The position numbers were made by a program, and so were the translations under genes. Of a DNA stretch of 40,935 nt, positions 15,719-25,103 are shown piece by piece (position 1 is the first letter of the stretch; the number at the start of each line of letters is the position of its first letter). Origin of the DNA: Streptococcus oralis (GTDB lineage: Bacteria > Bacillota > Bacilli > Lactobacillales > Streptococcaceae). The notes beneath the pieces are model-generated. The model made no database searches. It was given only the letters and a program-made list of their open reading frames with translations, and was not told the origin of the DNA. The stretch covers positions 1-40,935 of the forward strand of contig NZ_JUOS01000072.1 of the NCBI RefSeq assembly GCF_001075875.1, written 5' to 3'.

Positions 15719-16759
15719 TTAGTTATTCAGGGCTGCTGCCATTGTAGCTGCAACTTCTGCTTCAAAGTCGTTTGCAGCTTTTTCGATACCTTCACCAACT
15801 TCAAAGCGAGCGAACTCAACTACTGAAGCGTTAACTGATTCAAGGTAAGCTTCAACTGTCTTACTGTCATCCATGATGTAAACTTGTGCAAGAAGTGTGT
15901 AAGCTTGGTCAACTTTAGTGTTGTCAAGCATGAAGCGATCCATTTTACCTGGGATGATTTTATCCCAGATTTTTTCTGGTTTACCTTCTGCAGCCAATTC
16001 AGCTTTGATAGCTTCTTCAGCTTGAGCGATTACTTCATCACTCAATTGAGCTTTAGATCCGTATGCCAAGTGTGGAAGAGCTGGTTTACCAACCATAGCA
16101 CGGCTTTCATTATCTTGGTCGATAACGTGGTTCAATTGTGCCAACTCATCTTTAACAAATTGCTCATCCAATTCTTTGTATGAAAGAACTGTTGGTTTCA
16201 TAGCAGCGATGTGCATTGAAATTTGTTTAGCAAGTGCTTCGTCTCCACCTTCGATTACAGAGATAACACCGATACGTCCACCGTTGTGTTGGTATGCTCC
16301 GAAGTGTTGTGCATCTGTTTTTTCAATCAAAGCAAAGCGACGGAATGAGATTTTTTCTCCGATAGTCGCTGTTGCAGACACATAAGCTGCTTCAAGAGTT
16401 TCACCTGAAGGCATTGTCAAAGCAAGAGCTTCTTCGTTGTTAGCTGGTTTTCCTTCAGCGATTGCTTTAGCTGTTGCGTTTACCAACTCAACAAATTGAG
16501 CGTTTTTCGCAACGAAGTCAGTTTCAGCATTTACTTCAACAACTGCTGCAACGTTACCGTCAACATAAACACCAGTCAAACCTTCTGCAGCAACACGGTC
16601 AGCTTTCTTAGCTGCTTTTGCCATACCTTTTTCGCGAAGCAATTCAATCGCTTTTTCGATATCGCCTTCCACTTCAACCAATGCTTTTTTAGCGTCCATA
16701 ACACCAGCACCAGATTTTTCACGCAACTCTTTAACAAGTTTAGCTGTAATTTCTGCCAT
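15719..16759 (-). CDS. tsf: Elongation factor Ts
   Basis: A 346-aa guanine-nucleotide exchange factor for EF-Tu. It starts [27 protein letters not shown] (UBA-like N-terminal domain) and has the core TDFVAKN motif and [10 protein letters not shown] with the HIAAM region. Streptococcal EF-Ts is longer than the E. coli protein (283 aa) and this length fits. It follows rpsB by 79 bp, which contain a GC-rich hairpin. The ribosome binding site ATAGGAG is 7 nt before the ATG. Confidence 0.97.
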   Translation of the reverse strand: MAEITAKLVKELREKSGAGVMDAKKALVEVEGDIEKAIELLREKGMAKAAKKADRVAAEGLTGVYVDGNVAAVVEVNAETDFVAKNAQFVELVNATAKAIAEGKPANNEEALALTMPSGETLEAAYVSATATIGEKISFRRFALIEKTDAQHFGAYQHNGGRIGVISVIEGGDEALAKQISMHIAAMKPTVLSYKELDEQFVKDELAQLNHVIDQDNESRAMVGKPALPHLAYGSKAQLSDEVIAQAEEAIKAELAAEGKPEKIWDKIIPGKMDRFMLDNTKVDQAYTLLAQVYIMDDSKTVEAYLESVNASVVEFARFEVGEGIEKAANDFEAEVAATMAAALNN

Positions 16760-16785
16760 TTTGATTCTCCTATATTTTTTAAAAA

Positions 16786-16816
16786 TAGGAGAGCCGGGCT
16801 AAGCCCCGCCCTCCTA
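16786..16816 (-). terminator. Hairpin between rpsB and tsf, possible attenuator
   Basis: On the minus strand TAGGAG and CTCCTA close a GC-rich stem (GGGCGGGGCTTAGCCCGGC inside), followed by TTTTT. It lies between two genes that are normally co-transcribed, so it probably lowers read-through into tsf or acts as an mRNA processing or stability element. Confidence 0.65.
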
Positions 16817-16838
16817 GGTAATTACTATTTATTATGAA

Positions 16839-17621
16839 TTAAGCGTTGTCGCCTTCTACAACTTCAACGATTTCTTCGATTGAGTCTGCTTGAGCTTCTG
16901 AAGCTGCAAATTCTGCTTCAACTGCTGCAACAGCATCTTCACCTTGGCGACCTTCAATGATAGCGTCTGCCAATTTAGCTGTAATCAACTTAACTGCGCG
17001 GATAGCGTCATCGTTAGCTGGGATGATTACATCGATATCGTCTGGATCAGTGTTTGTGTCAACCATCGCTACAACTGGGATACCCAATTTTTTAGCTTCT
17101 TTAACAGCGATTTGCTCTTTATGTGGGTCAACTACGTACATTACATCTGGGATACGAGGCATATCTTCGATACCACCCAAGAATTTTTCAAGACGTGCAC
17201 GTTGTTTGTTAAGAAGTGCAACTTCTTTCTTAGGAAGAACTTCAAAAGTTCCATCTTCTTCCATACGTTTGATTTCTTTCAAACGAGCGATACGTTTTTG
17301 GATTGTTCCCCAGTTTGTAAGAGTTCCACCCAACCAACGGTGGTTGATGAAGTATTGACCTGAACGTACTGCTTCTTCAGCAACTGCGTCAGCTGCTTGT
17401 TTCTTAGTACCAACAAACAATACAACTGCATCGTTAGCTGCAGCATCACGCATGAAGTCGTATGCTTGGTCAGCGTATTTTACAGTTTGTTGCAAATCGA
17501 TAACGTGAATTCCGTTACGCTCAGTGAAGATGTACTTAGCCATCTTAGGGTTCCAGCGACGAGTTTGGTGACCAAAGTGCACACCAGCCTCAAGAAGTTG
17601 TTTCATTGAAATTACTGCCAT
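16839..17621 (-). CDS. rpsB: 30S ribosomal protein S2
   Basis: A 260-aa S2 protein: [69 protein letters not shown] and the [29 protein letters not shown] block are all standard. I start it at 17621, where AAAAAGGAG is well placed, and discard an upstream in-frame ATG at 17705 that would add 28 non-homologous residues translated from the leader. The promoter lies 117 bp upstream, and the leader between them can fold (see the leader entry). tsf follows in the same operon. Confidence 0.96.
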   Translation of the reverse strand: MAVISMKQLLEAGVHFGHQTRRWNPKMAKYIFTERNGIHVIDLQQTVKYADQAYDFMRDAAANDAVVLFVGTKKQAADAVAEEAVRSGQYFINHRWLGGTLTNWGTIQKRIARLKEIKRMEEDGTFEVLPKKEVALLNKQRARLEKFLGGIEDMPRIPDVMYVVDPHKEQIAVKEAKKLGIPVVAMVDTNTDPDDIDVIIPANDDAIRAVKLITAKLADAIIEGRQGEDAVAAVEAEFAASEAQADSIEEIVEVVEGDNA

Positions 17622-17732
17622 GAGTATTTCTCCTTTTTGTTTTTTTCCTCTTCTTGATTTCAGCTTGCAAAACGACCCGAAGGCAACAGCTTCACAATTC
17701 ATCAAGAATGAGTATTATCGTTTACACGACAA
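17622..17732 (-). promoter_or_regulatory. Structured 5' leader of rpsB
   Basis: A leader of about 110 nt runs from the predicted transcription start to the rpsB ATG. On the minus strand TTCTTGAT (17701-17708) pairs perfectly with ATCAAGAA (17651-17658). Inside, AGCT-GT-TGC (17683-17691) pairs with GCAAGCT (17662-17668) with a 2-nt bulge, and a loop containing CTTCGGGTCG caps it. The structure ends about 30 nt before the start codon. Feedback by S2 is possible but is inference. Confidence 0.5.
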
Positions 17733-17737
17733 GTTAC

Positions 17738-17766
17738 ATTATATCATAGTTGAACCTTTTTTTCAA
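17738..17766 (-). promoter_or_regulatory. rpsB-tsf promoter
   Basis: TTGAAA (17761-17766), a 17-bp spacer ending in TGA, and TATAAT (17738-17743): a strong extended -10 promoter that fits a highly expressed ribosomal operon. Confidence 0.8.
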
Positions 17767-17840
17767 GTAATTGTGCTAGTTTTTCCTTCATAACGTAACT
17801 TCCCAACTGAAATTTTAAAAAAATTTATCAACTTTAAATA

Positions 17841-17896
17841 AAAAACATCCCAACATAAATTGGTTACTGCTAAATGTGCAATAACCGCTTATGTTG
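17841..17896 (-). terminator. Terminator after the MurM-like gene
   Basis: Long hairpin: CAACATAA (17851-17858) pairs with TTATGTTG (17889-17896), and inside it GGTTAcTGC pairs with GCAaTAACC. On the minus strand it is followed by GGATGTTTTTTATTT. It lies about 160 bp after the gene, within AT-rich DNA that has no convincing coding content. Confidence 0.65.
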
Positions 17897-18057
17897 AGAC
17901 TCAGATAAATACAAAATATTTCGAGTTGATAACTTAAATGTTTTGATATGAAAGAATCTACTTTATATTTTTTTATAGCAAGTATCATATCTTCATACTC
18001 TATGTTATCAAAAAAACAATTACTAAAGATTAAACTTGCCAATAAGTCTTTGACTTT

Positions 18058-19272
18058 CTACTTGCTACTTCGAAGTTTCTTACGGATTTTATAGGCTATA
18101 TTAAATAAGAAATACAATGAGCTAGTTGGGTAATTAAACTCACCAGCAAATTCCTCGATAGTGGGATTAAACTTAGATTTAAAATTAAATAACCCACCCT
18201 CTAAGTTGTTTTCAATTCCACCCATATTATGAGTCTCTGCCCCGCGTTCAAATGAATGTTGAGCAGTCTCAAACCATGTTGGAATAGCAGGTTGATAATG
18301 TCTAAATTCCTCATTCATTCCAGCATATAAGTTCTCAGAAGTTTTCCCAAATTCGATGGTCAAAGTTCCAGACAATGGAACGACACTGTTCCCTCTATCA
18401 ATATGACTCTTAAGAAAAGAAATTTCTTCCTCTAATCGTTTTCTCTCTTGCTGATTCTCTTTTATTTTACCTTCTTTCGTTTTATCAGTGAATTTCTGCG
18501 CTATTTTAAGATTTTTTTCGAGTTGCTGCTCAACTTCTTTCAGTCTATTAGGTAAATCTAAATAGCTCAGTGTGATAAAGGAATGATCAGGATAAGTAGT
18601 CAATAACTTCTGATAATAATCTTTTCCTCGTAAACTGATATTCTTACGAGACTCTGTTTTCTTCATTAAAAATGAAAATTCATCTAATAAATCAAGTCCA
18701 CCGAATTTCACTTCCAATCCTTTATTTCTTGCAGTTCGGATTGCCTGTCGAGTAGATTTGGACAGTTGATCCAGCGAGAAGTTTTCTTTATGAATATTAG
18801 CTTGAAAACGAGGTTGTATGTTTTCTGCCATATCCTTTGTCAATCCTGTCCAATGAACTTTATTTTTTTGCAATTCCTCAACAATTTCAAAAGTTTTAGA
18901 ATTTTGAATAGTTTTTTGGTCGATCAGACTTCGACTGATAAAAAGGCTTGGATCAAATTTAACCATTATTGCATTGCTTTTTTTAGCAATTTTTTTCAAT
19001 GTTAAAATCACAAATTTCAGAAGTTCTTTATCTTCATAATTAATAACTGGGCCTCTTGGAATATAGAACATGGAAAATCCTAATGGAAGAGGCTGAATTA
19101 AGATATTCGCTACTCCAACTAGTTGATTTTCTTTATAAAATCCAACTCTCTCATTCCCCCAAGTATCCTTTATCTTGGCCCAATCACTACTCTGCAATAA
19201 ATTCCCTTGAGGATGATTTTCTAAAAATAAATCCCACTCTTGAACATCAACATTCATTTTATAAGTAAACAT
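18058..19272 (-). CDS. MurM-like FemABX peptidyltransferase (tRNA-dependent muropeptide branching)
   Basis: A 404-aa FemX-family enzyme very like pneumococcal MurM (406 aa), which adds Ser or Ala from aminoacyl-tRNA to the lysine of lipid II and so makes branched cross-links and affects penicillin resistance. Family signs: NLLQSSDWAKIKDTWG, LPLGFSMFYIPRGPV, IMVKFDPSLF, LSKSTRQAIRTARNKGLEVKFGG, the paired coiled-coil arm typical of Fem proteins (about 240-295; VEQQLEKNLKIAQ... QQERKRLEEEISFLKSHI) and YAGMNEEFRHYQPAIPTWFETAQHSFERG. It is probably a second branching enzyme beside a MurM/MurN operon elsewhere. It sits between rpsB and pcsB, where pneumococcus has no gene as I recall, and it is visibly richer in A+T than its neighbours, so transfer is likely. 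The ribosome binding site is weak. Confidence 0.9.
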   Translation of the reverse strand: MFTYKMNVDVQEWDLFLENHPQGNLLQSSDWAKIKDTWGNERVGFYKENQLVGVANILIQPLPLGFSMFYIPRGPVINYEDKELLKFVILTLKKIAKKSNAIMVKFDPSLFISRSLIDQKTIQNSKTFEIVEELQKNKVHWTGLTKDMAENIQPRFQANIHKENFSLDQLSKSTRQAIRTARNKGLEVKFGGLDLLDEFSFLMKKTESRKNISLRGKDYYQKLLTTYPDHSFITLSYLDLPNRLKEVEQQLEKNLKIAQKFTDKTKEGKIKENQQERKRLEEEISFLKSHIDRGNSVVPLSGTLTIEFGKTSENLYAGMNEEFRHYQPAIPTWFETAQHSFERGAETHNMGGIENNLEGGLFNFKSKFNPTIEEFAGEFNYPTSSLYFLFNIAYKIRKKLRSSK

Positions 19273-19418
19273 AATTCCAGTACCAACTCTCTTAAAAACA
19301 TATTATTTCGTTAGATAAACATACTTATCCTAGCTACATATCCGATAATTTTCATCCCATCTTTAATTCCATAATGACAAAAACATTCTGATGAAAATTT
19401 TTTATTAATACTATACAA

Positions 19419-19445
19419 AGGGTGAGATTAATAAAACCTCACCCT
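19419..19445 (-). terminator. pcsB terminator
   Basis: Stem AGGGTGAG / CTCACCCT with an 11-nt loop, 23 bp after the pcsB stop; the T-run on the minus strand is short (TTTG). Confidence 0.7.
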
Positions 19446-19467
19446 AAATTTCATAATAATTAATATA

Positions 19468-20685
19468 TTAGTTTGGATAAATGTATCTTACAGTACCTCT
19501 TGATGCTGTCGGATTAAACCATCCACGATAATTTCCGATTGGTTGAGTTCCACTACCATCATAGTTACATTCAGAAACTTGAATACGAGTTGATGATTCA
19601 ACTGCTGTAACAACTGCTACATGTCCGTATCCTCCATCATCCCATGAAGCAATTGCTCCAACTTGTGGTGTAGAACCTGTACGGAAACCTGCAGCCGCTG
19701 CACTTGCAGCCCATTGACCACCATTTCCCCAGTAATCACCAGCCCATGGAGCCAAAGTCTTAGCACCCCATGTACATTGACCTACAGGGTAACTTGAAGC
19801 GTTTGTACTATATGTAGGACGTTGGCTTACAGGAGTTGGTGCAGGTGTGTAACTTGAGTCATCATCTGATGATGAAGATGATGAAGAACTTGAAGTTGCT
19901 TGTACTTGTGCAGCAAAGGTTGTATTTGCTGAAGCAGCAACTGTCTGTTGTTGACTTGCTTGTTTAGCTTTATAAGCTGCTTCTGCCTCTGCTGCTGCTT
20001 TGGCTTCTGCCTCTGCTGCTGCTTTTTTCTCTAACAAGCTAGCTTTTTCATTTTCTGCTGTAGCTTTTTCAGCTGCAAGATTTAACTCAGCTACTTTCAA
20101 TTCTGCTTGTTTTGTTGTCAAAGCTTGAGCATCGTCAGCAAGCGTTTGTTGGTTAGCAATGACTGTATTGATTGCTTCGTTGTTTGCAACTTGTTTTTCA
20201 GAAATAGCTTTCTTATCTTCTTTTTGTTGCTGCAACATTTTATTGTTTGCTGATACGATTTCACTCATAGCTGCTACACGAGAAATAGCTTCTGTAATTG
20301 AGTCAGAGTTAATAATCGTATTGATATAACTTGTAGCAGTTCCGTTCGTTTGTGCACTACGAGCTTGATTTTCAAGTGATTCATTACGTGCTACGATATT
20401 TTTTGAAAGCTCTGCGATTTCACCTTCAAGTTTTTTAGATTCTTCTTGAAGTTTTTCGTTTTCAGATTGTAATTTTTCTTGCTCTGATTGAATAGCTGAA
20501 ACTTTAGTTTGAATTTCGTCTACTTGTTTTTGAGCTTCTTTCTGTTGAGCTGTCAAGTTACTAATTTTACTATCTTGAGCAGCAATCTTTTCATCTGTTG
20601 TATTTGCTTTAACACTTGAAAGAACAGCTCCTTGTGAGACCAATACTGTACTTAACAAAAGTGATGCTAGGATTTTTTTCTTCAT
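19468..20685 (-). CDS. pcsB: PcsB, essential septal CHAP peptidoglycan hydrolase
   Basis: A 405-aa secreted hydrolase that splits the septum, activated by the FtsEX complex. The signal peptide (about 1-28, ending SSVKA) is followed by a long coiled coil (about 35-245, heptads rich in Q, E, K, L), an Ala-rich stretch with A-E-A-K repeats, a Ser/Asp/Pro linker (about 265-290; [19 protein letters not shown]) and a C-terminal CHAP domain with catalytic Cys304 (VGQCTWG) and His355 (GGYGHVAVV). The pneumococcal protein is 392 aa. The promoter has an extended -10 and a WalR-type box, consistent with the known control of pcsB by WalRK. Confidence 0.96.
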   Translation of the reverse strand: MKKKILASLLLSTVLVSQGAVLSSVKANTTDEKIAAQDSKISNLTAQQKEAQKQVDEIQTKVSAIQSEQEKLQSENEKLQEESKKLEGEIAELSKNIVARNESLENQARSAQTNGTATSYINTIINSDSITEAISRVAAMSEIVSANNKMLQQQKEDKKAISEKQVANNEAINTVIANQQTLADDAQALTTKQAELKVAELNLAAEKATAENEKASLLEKKAAAEAEAKAAAEAEAAYKAKQASQQQTVAASANTTFAAQVQATSSSSSSSSSDDDSSYTPAPTPVSQRPTYSTNASSYPVGQCTWGAKTLAPWAGDYWGNGGQWAASAAAAGFRTGSTPQVGAIASWDDGGYGHVAVVTAVESSTRIQVSECNYDGSGTQPIGNYRGWFNPTASRGTVRYIYPN

Positions 20686-20718
20686 AAGTGTGAATACTCC
20701 TTCTTTTAAAACAATACT

Positions 20719-20724
20719 AGTATA
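20719..20724 (-). promoter_or_regulatory. pcsB -10
   Basis: TGA-TATACT on the minus strand, an extended -10. There is no good -35, as expected for an activator-dependent promoter. AAGAAGGAG stands before the ATG at 20685. Confidence 0.65.
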
Positions 20725-20726
20725 TC

Positions 20727-20756
20727 AAAAAAAGGCCTAATAAATATTACGCCTTT
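20727..20756 (-). terminator. Terminator of the mreCD cluster, overlapping the pcsB control region
   Basis: On the minus strand AAAGGC-G-TAATA / TATTA-G-GCCTTT followed by a run of T, 20 bp after the mreD stop. Its ascending arm shares bases with the WalR-type box of pcsB. Confidence 0.7.
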
Positions 20757-20762
20757 ATTACA
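20746..20762 (-). promoter_or_regulatory. WalR (VicR) box of pcsB
   Basis: TGTAATAAAGGCGTAAT on the minus strand: two hexamers TGTAAT and CGTAAT with a 5-bp spacer, against the WalR consensus TGTWAH-N5-TGTWAH (one mismatch). It stands 21 bp upstream of the -10. Confidence 0.75.
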
Positions 20763-20776
20763 GTTTTGTTTCTTTC

Positions 20777-21271
20777 TTATAGATATATTTTTTCAAAAAT
20801 AAACTGAAAAATTAACATCCATAGACAGTTTAATATCATTGATGGAACTAGACCATAAACGATAAAAACTGTTATACTTTCAGCAGTTAAGCCAATCATT
20901 TGCGCTAGAAGAAAACTGCCAAATTCAAAAGAGAAAGTCATCATTAAAATAGCTAATAGTCTAGTCCATCTATTTGATAAAATGAGCGCATTATTTTTAT
21001 AAATAATTGCACCAATAATCACAAAAAGAAGACTAGCAATACCTACTAAATGGAAAAAATAAATATCGTATATAAGACCAATAAATAAGCAATAAACTAA
21101 AAATAGATACTCCGATACTTCAATAGTTTCAAACAACAAGAAGATGAAGATAAAGTGGCTCACAATTTGAAAATGTGGAAAAAAACTATTTACAAATTGC
21201 CCTAAATGACTGTCTATTAAGACAACTATAGGCAAGAGTAAAAACATCCCTATCTGCTTCAACAGTCTCAT
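20777..21271 (-). CDS. mreD: Rod-shape/peripheral growth protein MreD
   Basis: A 164-aa membrane protein with five to six hydrophobic helices (MFLLLPIVVLIDSHLG; HFIFIFLLFE; YLFLVYCLFIGLIYDIYFFHLVGIASLLFVIIGAIIY; LLAILMMTFSFEFGSFLLA) and the family IYDI pattern. It partners MreC in directing side-wall synthesis; streptococci keep MreCD without MreB. The start overlaps the mreC stop by four bases. It is last in the nine-gene envelope cluster. Confidence 0.9.
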   Translation of the reverse strand: MRLLKQIGMFLLLPIVVLIDSHLGQFVNSFFPHFQIVSHFIFIFLLFETIEVSEYLFLVYCLFIGLIYDIYFFHLVGIASLLFVIIGAIIYKNNALILSNRWTRLLAILMMTFSFEFGSFLLAQMIGLTAESITVFIVYGLVPSMILNCLWMLIFQFIFEKIYL

Positions 21272-22089
21272 GATGGATTCCCCACTAATTCTACGACTTT
21301 TAGGTTCATTGGATCAGCATTGAGTTTGACCATAACTTCTCTTGTTAGATAATCACTACTATGGGTAACTGATACAACCTCTCCTACGGGAATATCTGTT
21401 GTTTTAAAGTTACCCAGACCTCCTGTTACTACCTTGTCTCCTTGACTGATATCACTACTACTATTTAACTGGCTTATTTTAAGCAAGTCTTTTTCTTTGT
21501 CGTACCCAATGATAATGCCATATATACTAGTAGAACTGTGTTGGATTTTAACGGATATTTTCTCCGTATTTTCCGCGTTGGTCAATAAGTTGACCACAGT
21601 AGAGTTATCTTCAACCTTTCCCACGCTTCCAATCAGTCCCCCACCAGCTATAACAAGCATATTGCTTGTCACGCCTTGTTGAGAACCTGCATCAATTGTC
21701 AACTCTTGTTTCCAGGTTGCAGGAGTTCTCATGATGACGTCAGAAGCAATTAACTTGGTTGCATTCAATTTTGACTTCATATCCAATAACTGGCGTAGTT
21801 GCTCATTTTCTTCCTTCAGACTGTCTGCTTCATTCGTTTCCTTCTTCATCTGATAGAGTTCTTTTTTGAGAGTTTCATTCTCGTTATAGGTTCTGGTCAA
21901 ACGACCTAAATCAGATTTTACGGAAGAAAGCCATTGAAAAGGCTTTTGCACTATTCTATCGACTAATGAAATTCCATCTCCAGCTTTTGTTACAACTGCA
22001 CTTGATTGTGTTGTCACTAAAAAAACGGATACTACTAATACAACGACAAATAGAACAATGATATATTTTGATTTTTTAAAACGGTTCAT
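21268..22089 (-). CDS. mreC: Cell shape protein MreC
   Basis: A 273-aa bitopic protein: short cytoplasmic N-terminus (MNRFKKSKY), one transmembrane helix (about 10-28), a coiled coil (about 65-105; YNENETLKKELYQMKKETNEADSL) and a beta-rich periplasm-side domain with IASDVIMRTPATWKQELTIDAGSQQGV, the GGLIGSVGKV motif and the closing VKLNADPMNLKVVELV. It organises peripheral peptidoglycan synthesis with MreD and RodZ. It follows ecfT by 21 bp. Confidence 0.94.
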   Translation of the reverse strand: MNRFKKSKYIIVLFVVVLVVSVFLVTTQSSAVVTKAGDGISLVDRIVQKPFQWLSSVKSDLGRLTRTYNENETLKKELYQMKKETNEADSLKEENEQLRQLLDMKSKLNATKLIASDVIMRTPATWKQELTIDAGSQQGVTSNMLVIAGGGLIGSVGKVEDNSTVVNLLTNAENTEKISVKIQHSSTSIYGIIIGYDKEKDLLKISQLNSSSDISQGDKVVTGGLGNFKTTDIPVGEVVSVTHSSDYLTREVMVKLNADPMNLKVVELVGNPS

Positions 22090-22110
22090 ACCTCTACCTT
22101 ATATTACATT

Positions 22111-22905
22111 CTAAGATTTTAGCAAAAATAGAATTGCACCCAATACACAAACAAATAATAGCGCTATACTGTCTCTGTTCATCCAATTTAACTGTCGATA
22201 CTGACTGCGTCCATTCCCGCCTTGATAGCCTCTAGCTTCCATGGCTGTAGCAAGAGAATCCGCTCGTTTCAAACTCGTAGCAAATAAAGGAATCAGAATA
22301 GGAATCATAGCCTTAACTTTTTGGATTACATTTCCTTCTCCAAAATCAACACCACGCGCCTTTTGAGCATTCATAATGCGAATCGTATCATCCATCAAGG
22401 TTGGTACAAATCGCAAACTCATAGACAACATGAGCCCAATCTCATGAACTGGAACTTTAAATCTTTTTAAAGGTCCAAGCAAGGATTCAACTGCTGTTGC
22501 CAAACTTAGTGGCATAGTCGTCAAGGTTAGCAAGGTTGAGAAAAAAATAATCAACACAAAGCGACAAAAAATAATTCCTGCCTGCTCAATACCATAGCTT
22601 GTGATTTTTATAAATCCCATCTCGAACAAGACGTGACCACCAGAGATAAAGAACAGTTGAAAAAGGGTTGTAAAAGCAATCAGAAAAAACATAGATCGCA
22701 AACCTTTTATAAAAAAAGATAAGGGAACTTCTGATAAAACGACAAATATGCCTGTTGCAATGAAGAGTATGAGATTTGTAATTGGATTATTGGCCCAAAA
22801 GGCGATGATGATCAATAAAATCATTGCTACTAACTTACTACGAGGATCTAGACGATGAATAATCGAATTTCCTGGTATGTATCGACCTAAAATCATATTA
22901 TCCAT
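22111..22905 (-). CDS. ecfT: ECF transporter transmembrane subunit EcfT
   Basis: A 264-aa CbiQ-family protein that links the two ECF ATPases to vitamin-specific S components. It has several transmembrane helices, the N-terminal [22 protein letters not shown] pattern of the family and the two coupling Ala-Arg-Gly motifs ([11 protein letters not shown] and [11 protein letters not shown]). The start overlaps the ecfA2 end by eight bases. No S-component gene is present here, so this is the shared group II energising module. Confidence 0.94.
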   Translation of the reverse strand: MDNMILGRYIPGNSIIHRLDPRSKLVAMILLIIIAFWANNPITNLILFIATGIFVVLSEVPLSFFIKGLRSMFFLIAFTTLFQLFFISGGHVLFEMGFIKITSYGIEQAGIIFCRFVLIIFFSTLLTLTTMPLSLATAVESLLGPLKRFKVPVHEIGLMLSMSLRFVPTLMDDTIRIMNAQKARGVDFGEGNVIQKVKAMIPILIPLFATSLKRADSLATAMEARGYQGGNGRSQYRQLNWMNRDSIALLFVCVLGAILFLLKS

Positions 22906-23737
22906 TGATAAACTCCTTAAACTCCTCTATCGTTATCGGCAATTGTTCGAAAGAAATTCCTCTGTCAACTAGCCTTTGAGCAAATCGTGTGATTTTAGGA
23001 ACACCCAATTGGATTTTTTCCATAAATTCGACATTTTGAAAGACAAGACTTGGTTTCCCACCCTTAACTAGTTTCCCTTTTTCCATCACATAAACTTGGT
23101 CAGCAAATTCGGCCACATCATCCATAAGGTGGGTTACTAAAACAATTGTTATGCCATCTTGATGAAGCTTTTTAAACAAGGTCATCAACTCTTTTCGACC
23201 AATTGGGTCCAAACCAGCTGTTGGCTCATCTAAGACCAAAATGCTAGGCTCCATTGCCAAAATTCCAGCAATAGCAACCCGTCTCATTTGTCCACCTGAG
23301 AGTTCAAATGGACTTCGTTCAAAGAGTGATTCATCGATTCCTACTAAAGCTAGTTTTTCACGCGCAATAGCTTCTGCCTCTTCTACAGAAACTCCAAAAT
23401 TTTGAGGGCCAAAAGCCACATCTTTTAGGACAGTTTCCTCAAAAATTTGATTCTCTGCAAACTGAAACACCAACCCAACTTGTTTACGAATTTGACGAAT
23501 TTGCTTATTAACAGATGTTGATGTAATCAAAGCATCAAAGACACGAACACTTCCCTCTGTGGGAACTAGCAAACCATTTAAAAGCTGCAAAATTGTTGAT
23601 TTCCCACTTCCTGTATGCCCAATAATAGCAGTATAGGAACCATCTTCTATGGTCAAACTGACATCTGACAAAGCAGCTGAAGCAAAGGGTGTCCCTTCCT
23701 GATATGTATAACTAACATTGTCTAGAATAATTCCCAT
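22898..23737 (-). CDS. ecfA2: ECF transporter ATPase EcfA2
   Basis: A 279-aa ABC ATPase of the vitamin-uptake ECF module. Walker [11 protein letters not shown], the Q loop [21 protein letters not shown] (typical of Ecf ATPases), signature [16 protein letters not shown], Walker [13 protein letters not shown] and the H-loop TH. The C-terminal extension (about 235-279) is the Ecf-specific region. Its start overlaps the ecfA1 end by 16 bases. Confidence 0.95.
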   Translation of the reverse strand: MGIILDNVSYTYQEGTPFASAALSDVSLTIEDGSYTAIIGHTGSGKSTILQLLNGLLVPTEGSVRVFDALITSTSVNKQIRQIRKQVGLVFQFAENQIFEETVLKDVAFGPQNFGVSVEEAEAIAREKLALVGIDESLFERSPFELSGGQMRRVAIAGILAMEPSILVLDEPTAGLDPIGRKELMTLFKKLHQDGITIVLVTHLMDDVAEFADQVYVMEKGKLVKGGKPSLVFQNVEFMEKIQLGVPKITRFAQRLVDRGISFEQLPITIEEFKEFING

Positions 23738-24549
23738 AAAGCCTCCTCGAGCTCCTCCTCGGTCAGGTAGTGCTCTGGTAATTTTAAGCCATTATCACGC
23801 AGTGATTGTTTTAATTGGTTGACAAAGGGTTGATCTAAGCCAATTTGATCTAAATCTGATCTAGAAAATAACTCTCTAGGAGTGCTAGTTGACTCGACTT
23901 CTCCTTTTTTCATCACCAAAACTCTATCACTCATGGACACCTCATCCAAATCATGCGTAATGGAGATGACTGTCATCTGATGGTCATGGCGAATCTTCTG
24001 GACTATCTTAATCAACTCTAATCGTCCCTCAGGGTCCAACATACTTGTAGCCTCATCCAAGATTAAAATATCTGGTCGCAGAGCAACAACACCTGCAATA
24101 GCTACCCTCTGTTTCTGACCTCCTGACAAGCGAGCTGGTTCCTTTTTAGCAAATTCAGCCATCCCAACTAATGATAAAGCTTCAGAAACGCGTTTCTTCA
24201 TCTCTTCAAGTGGGATTCCTTGATTTTCCAGTCCAAAAGCAACGTCGTCTTCAACAGTTGCTCCTACGAATTGGTTATCAGGATTTTGAAAGACCATACC
24301 AATCTTACGTCTTTTTTCCCAGACATTTTCTGGAGTTAGGCAATCACCGTCTATCCAAATTTCTCCGGATTCAGCCTCGAGCAAACCATCAATCAAGCGA
24401 ACTGTCGTTGATTTTCCACTACCATTATGACCAACGATTGACAACCATTCTCCACGTTTCACGTGAAACGAAATATTATGAACATCATAATGTTCTTGAT
24501 CTGCCTGATATCTAAAAGACAGGTATTTTATCTCAATAATCGATTCCAT
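23722..24549 (-). CDS. ecfA1: ECF transporter ATPase EcfA1
   Basis: A 275-aa partner of EcfA2. Walker [11 protein letters not shown], the Q loop [25 protein letters not shown], signature [16 protein letters not shown], Walker [13 protein letters not shown] and H-loop ITHDLDEV. The DEA (not DEP) Walker B variant is usual for EcfA1. The start lies 2 bp after the pgsA stop; AAAGGAA is rather far upstream, so translational coupling to pgsA is likely. Confidence 0.95.
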   Translation of the reverse strand: MESIIEIKYLSFRYQADQEHYDVHNISFHVKRGEWLSIVGHNGSGKSTTVRLIDGLLEAESGEIWIDGDCLTPENVWEKRRKIGMVFQNPDNQFVGATVEDDVAFGLENQGIPLEEMKKRVSEALSLVGMAEFAKKEPARLSGGQKQRVAIAGVVALRPDILILDEATSMLDPEGRLELIKIVQKIRHDHQMTVISITHDLDEVSMSDRVLVMKKGEVESTSTPRELFSRSDLDQIGLDQPFVNQLKQSLRDNGLKLPEHYLTEEELEEALWELF

Positions 24550-24551
24550 AT

Positions 24552-25091
24552 CTAACGAAAGGTTCCTTTAAACAAATATGCGCTTCCCTTGAAATAATCA
24601 TAACCAGAATAAACTGTGAAGAACAAGGCAATATAAAGAGTTATCTGACCAAGCACATTCCAGTGAAGTAGCAAGAATATTATCGCAAACATCTGACTAA
24701 ATGTCTTGATTTTTCCAGGCATAGCAGCAGCTAGAACGGTACCCCCTGTTTCAACTAAGAGCAAGCGCAAACCAGTGACTGCAAGTTCACGGCAGATAAT
24801 AACTGCTACCACCCAAGCTGGTGCCATCTTTAGACCGACCAACATGATAAAGGCTGACATGACCAATAATTTATCAGCCATTGGATCTGCAAACTTTCCG
24901 AAATTACTAACCACTTGCCATTTTCTAGCTAAATAACCATCTAGATAATCAGTGATACTGGCAATAGCAAAAATAACTGCTGCTATTTTATGTAACAGTG
25001 GAGATGGTCCAACTGATAGAAGGAGAATAAAAATCGGAATAAATAAAATTCTACCAAGCGTAAGCATATTAGGAATATTCTCTTTTTTCAT
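24552..25091 (-). CDS. pgsA: CDP-diacylglycerol-glycerol-3-phosphate 3-phosphatidyltransferase
   Basis: A 179-aa integral membrane enzyme making phosphatidylglycerol phosphate, the committed step to phosphatidylglycerol and lipoteichoic acid. It carries the complete CDP-alcohol phosphotransferase motif DG-x2-AR-x8-G-x3-D-x3-D (DGYLARKWQVVSNFGKFADPMADK, about residues 50-73) and about five helices. It sits between rodZ and ecfA1, 12 bp after rodZ. The M16-M16-HTH-pgsA order is also that of Bacillus ymfF-ymfH-...-ymfM-pgsA. Confidence 0.95.
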   Translation of the reverse strand: MKKENIPNMLTLGRILFIPIFILLLSVGPSPLLHKIAAVIFAIASITDYLDGYLARKWQVVSNFGKFADPMADKLLVMSAFIMLVGLKMAPAWVVAVIICRELAVTGLRLLLVETGGTVLAAAMPGKIKTFSQMFAIIFLLLHWNVLGQITLYIALFFTVYSGYDYFKGSAYLFKGTFR

Positions 25092-25103
25092 GTTATCCTT
25101 CCT

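Noticed and set aside
17622..17705. Upstream start for rpsB (288 aa)
   Set aside because: The extra 28 residues come from the structured leader; a strong ribosome binding site serves the ATG at 17621.
17815..18042. 75-codon reading frame after the MurM-like gene
   Set aside because: It starts with TTG and no good ribosome binding site, is of very low complexity, and contains the long terminator hairpin at 17851-17896. I treat it as non-coding, though a gene remnant cannot be excluded.
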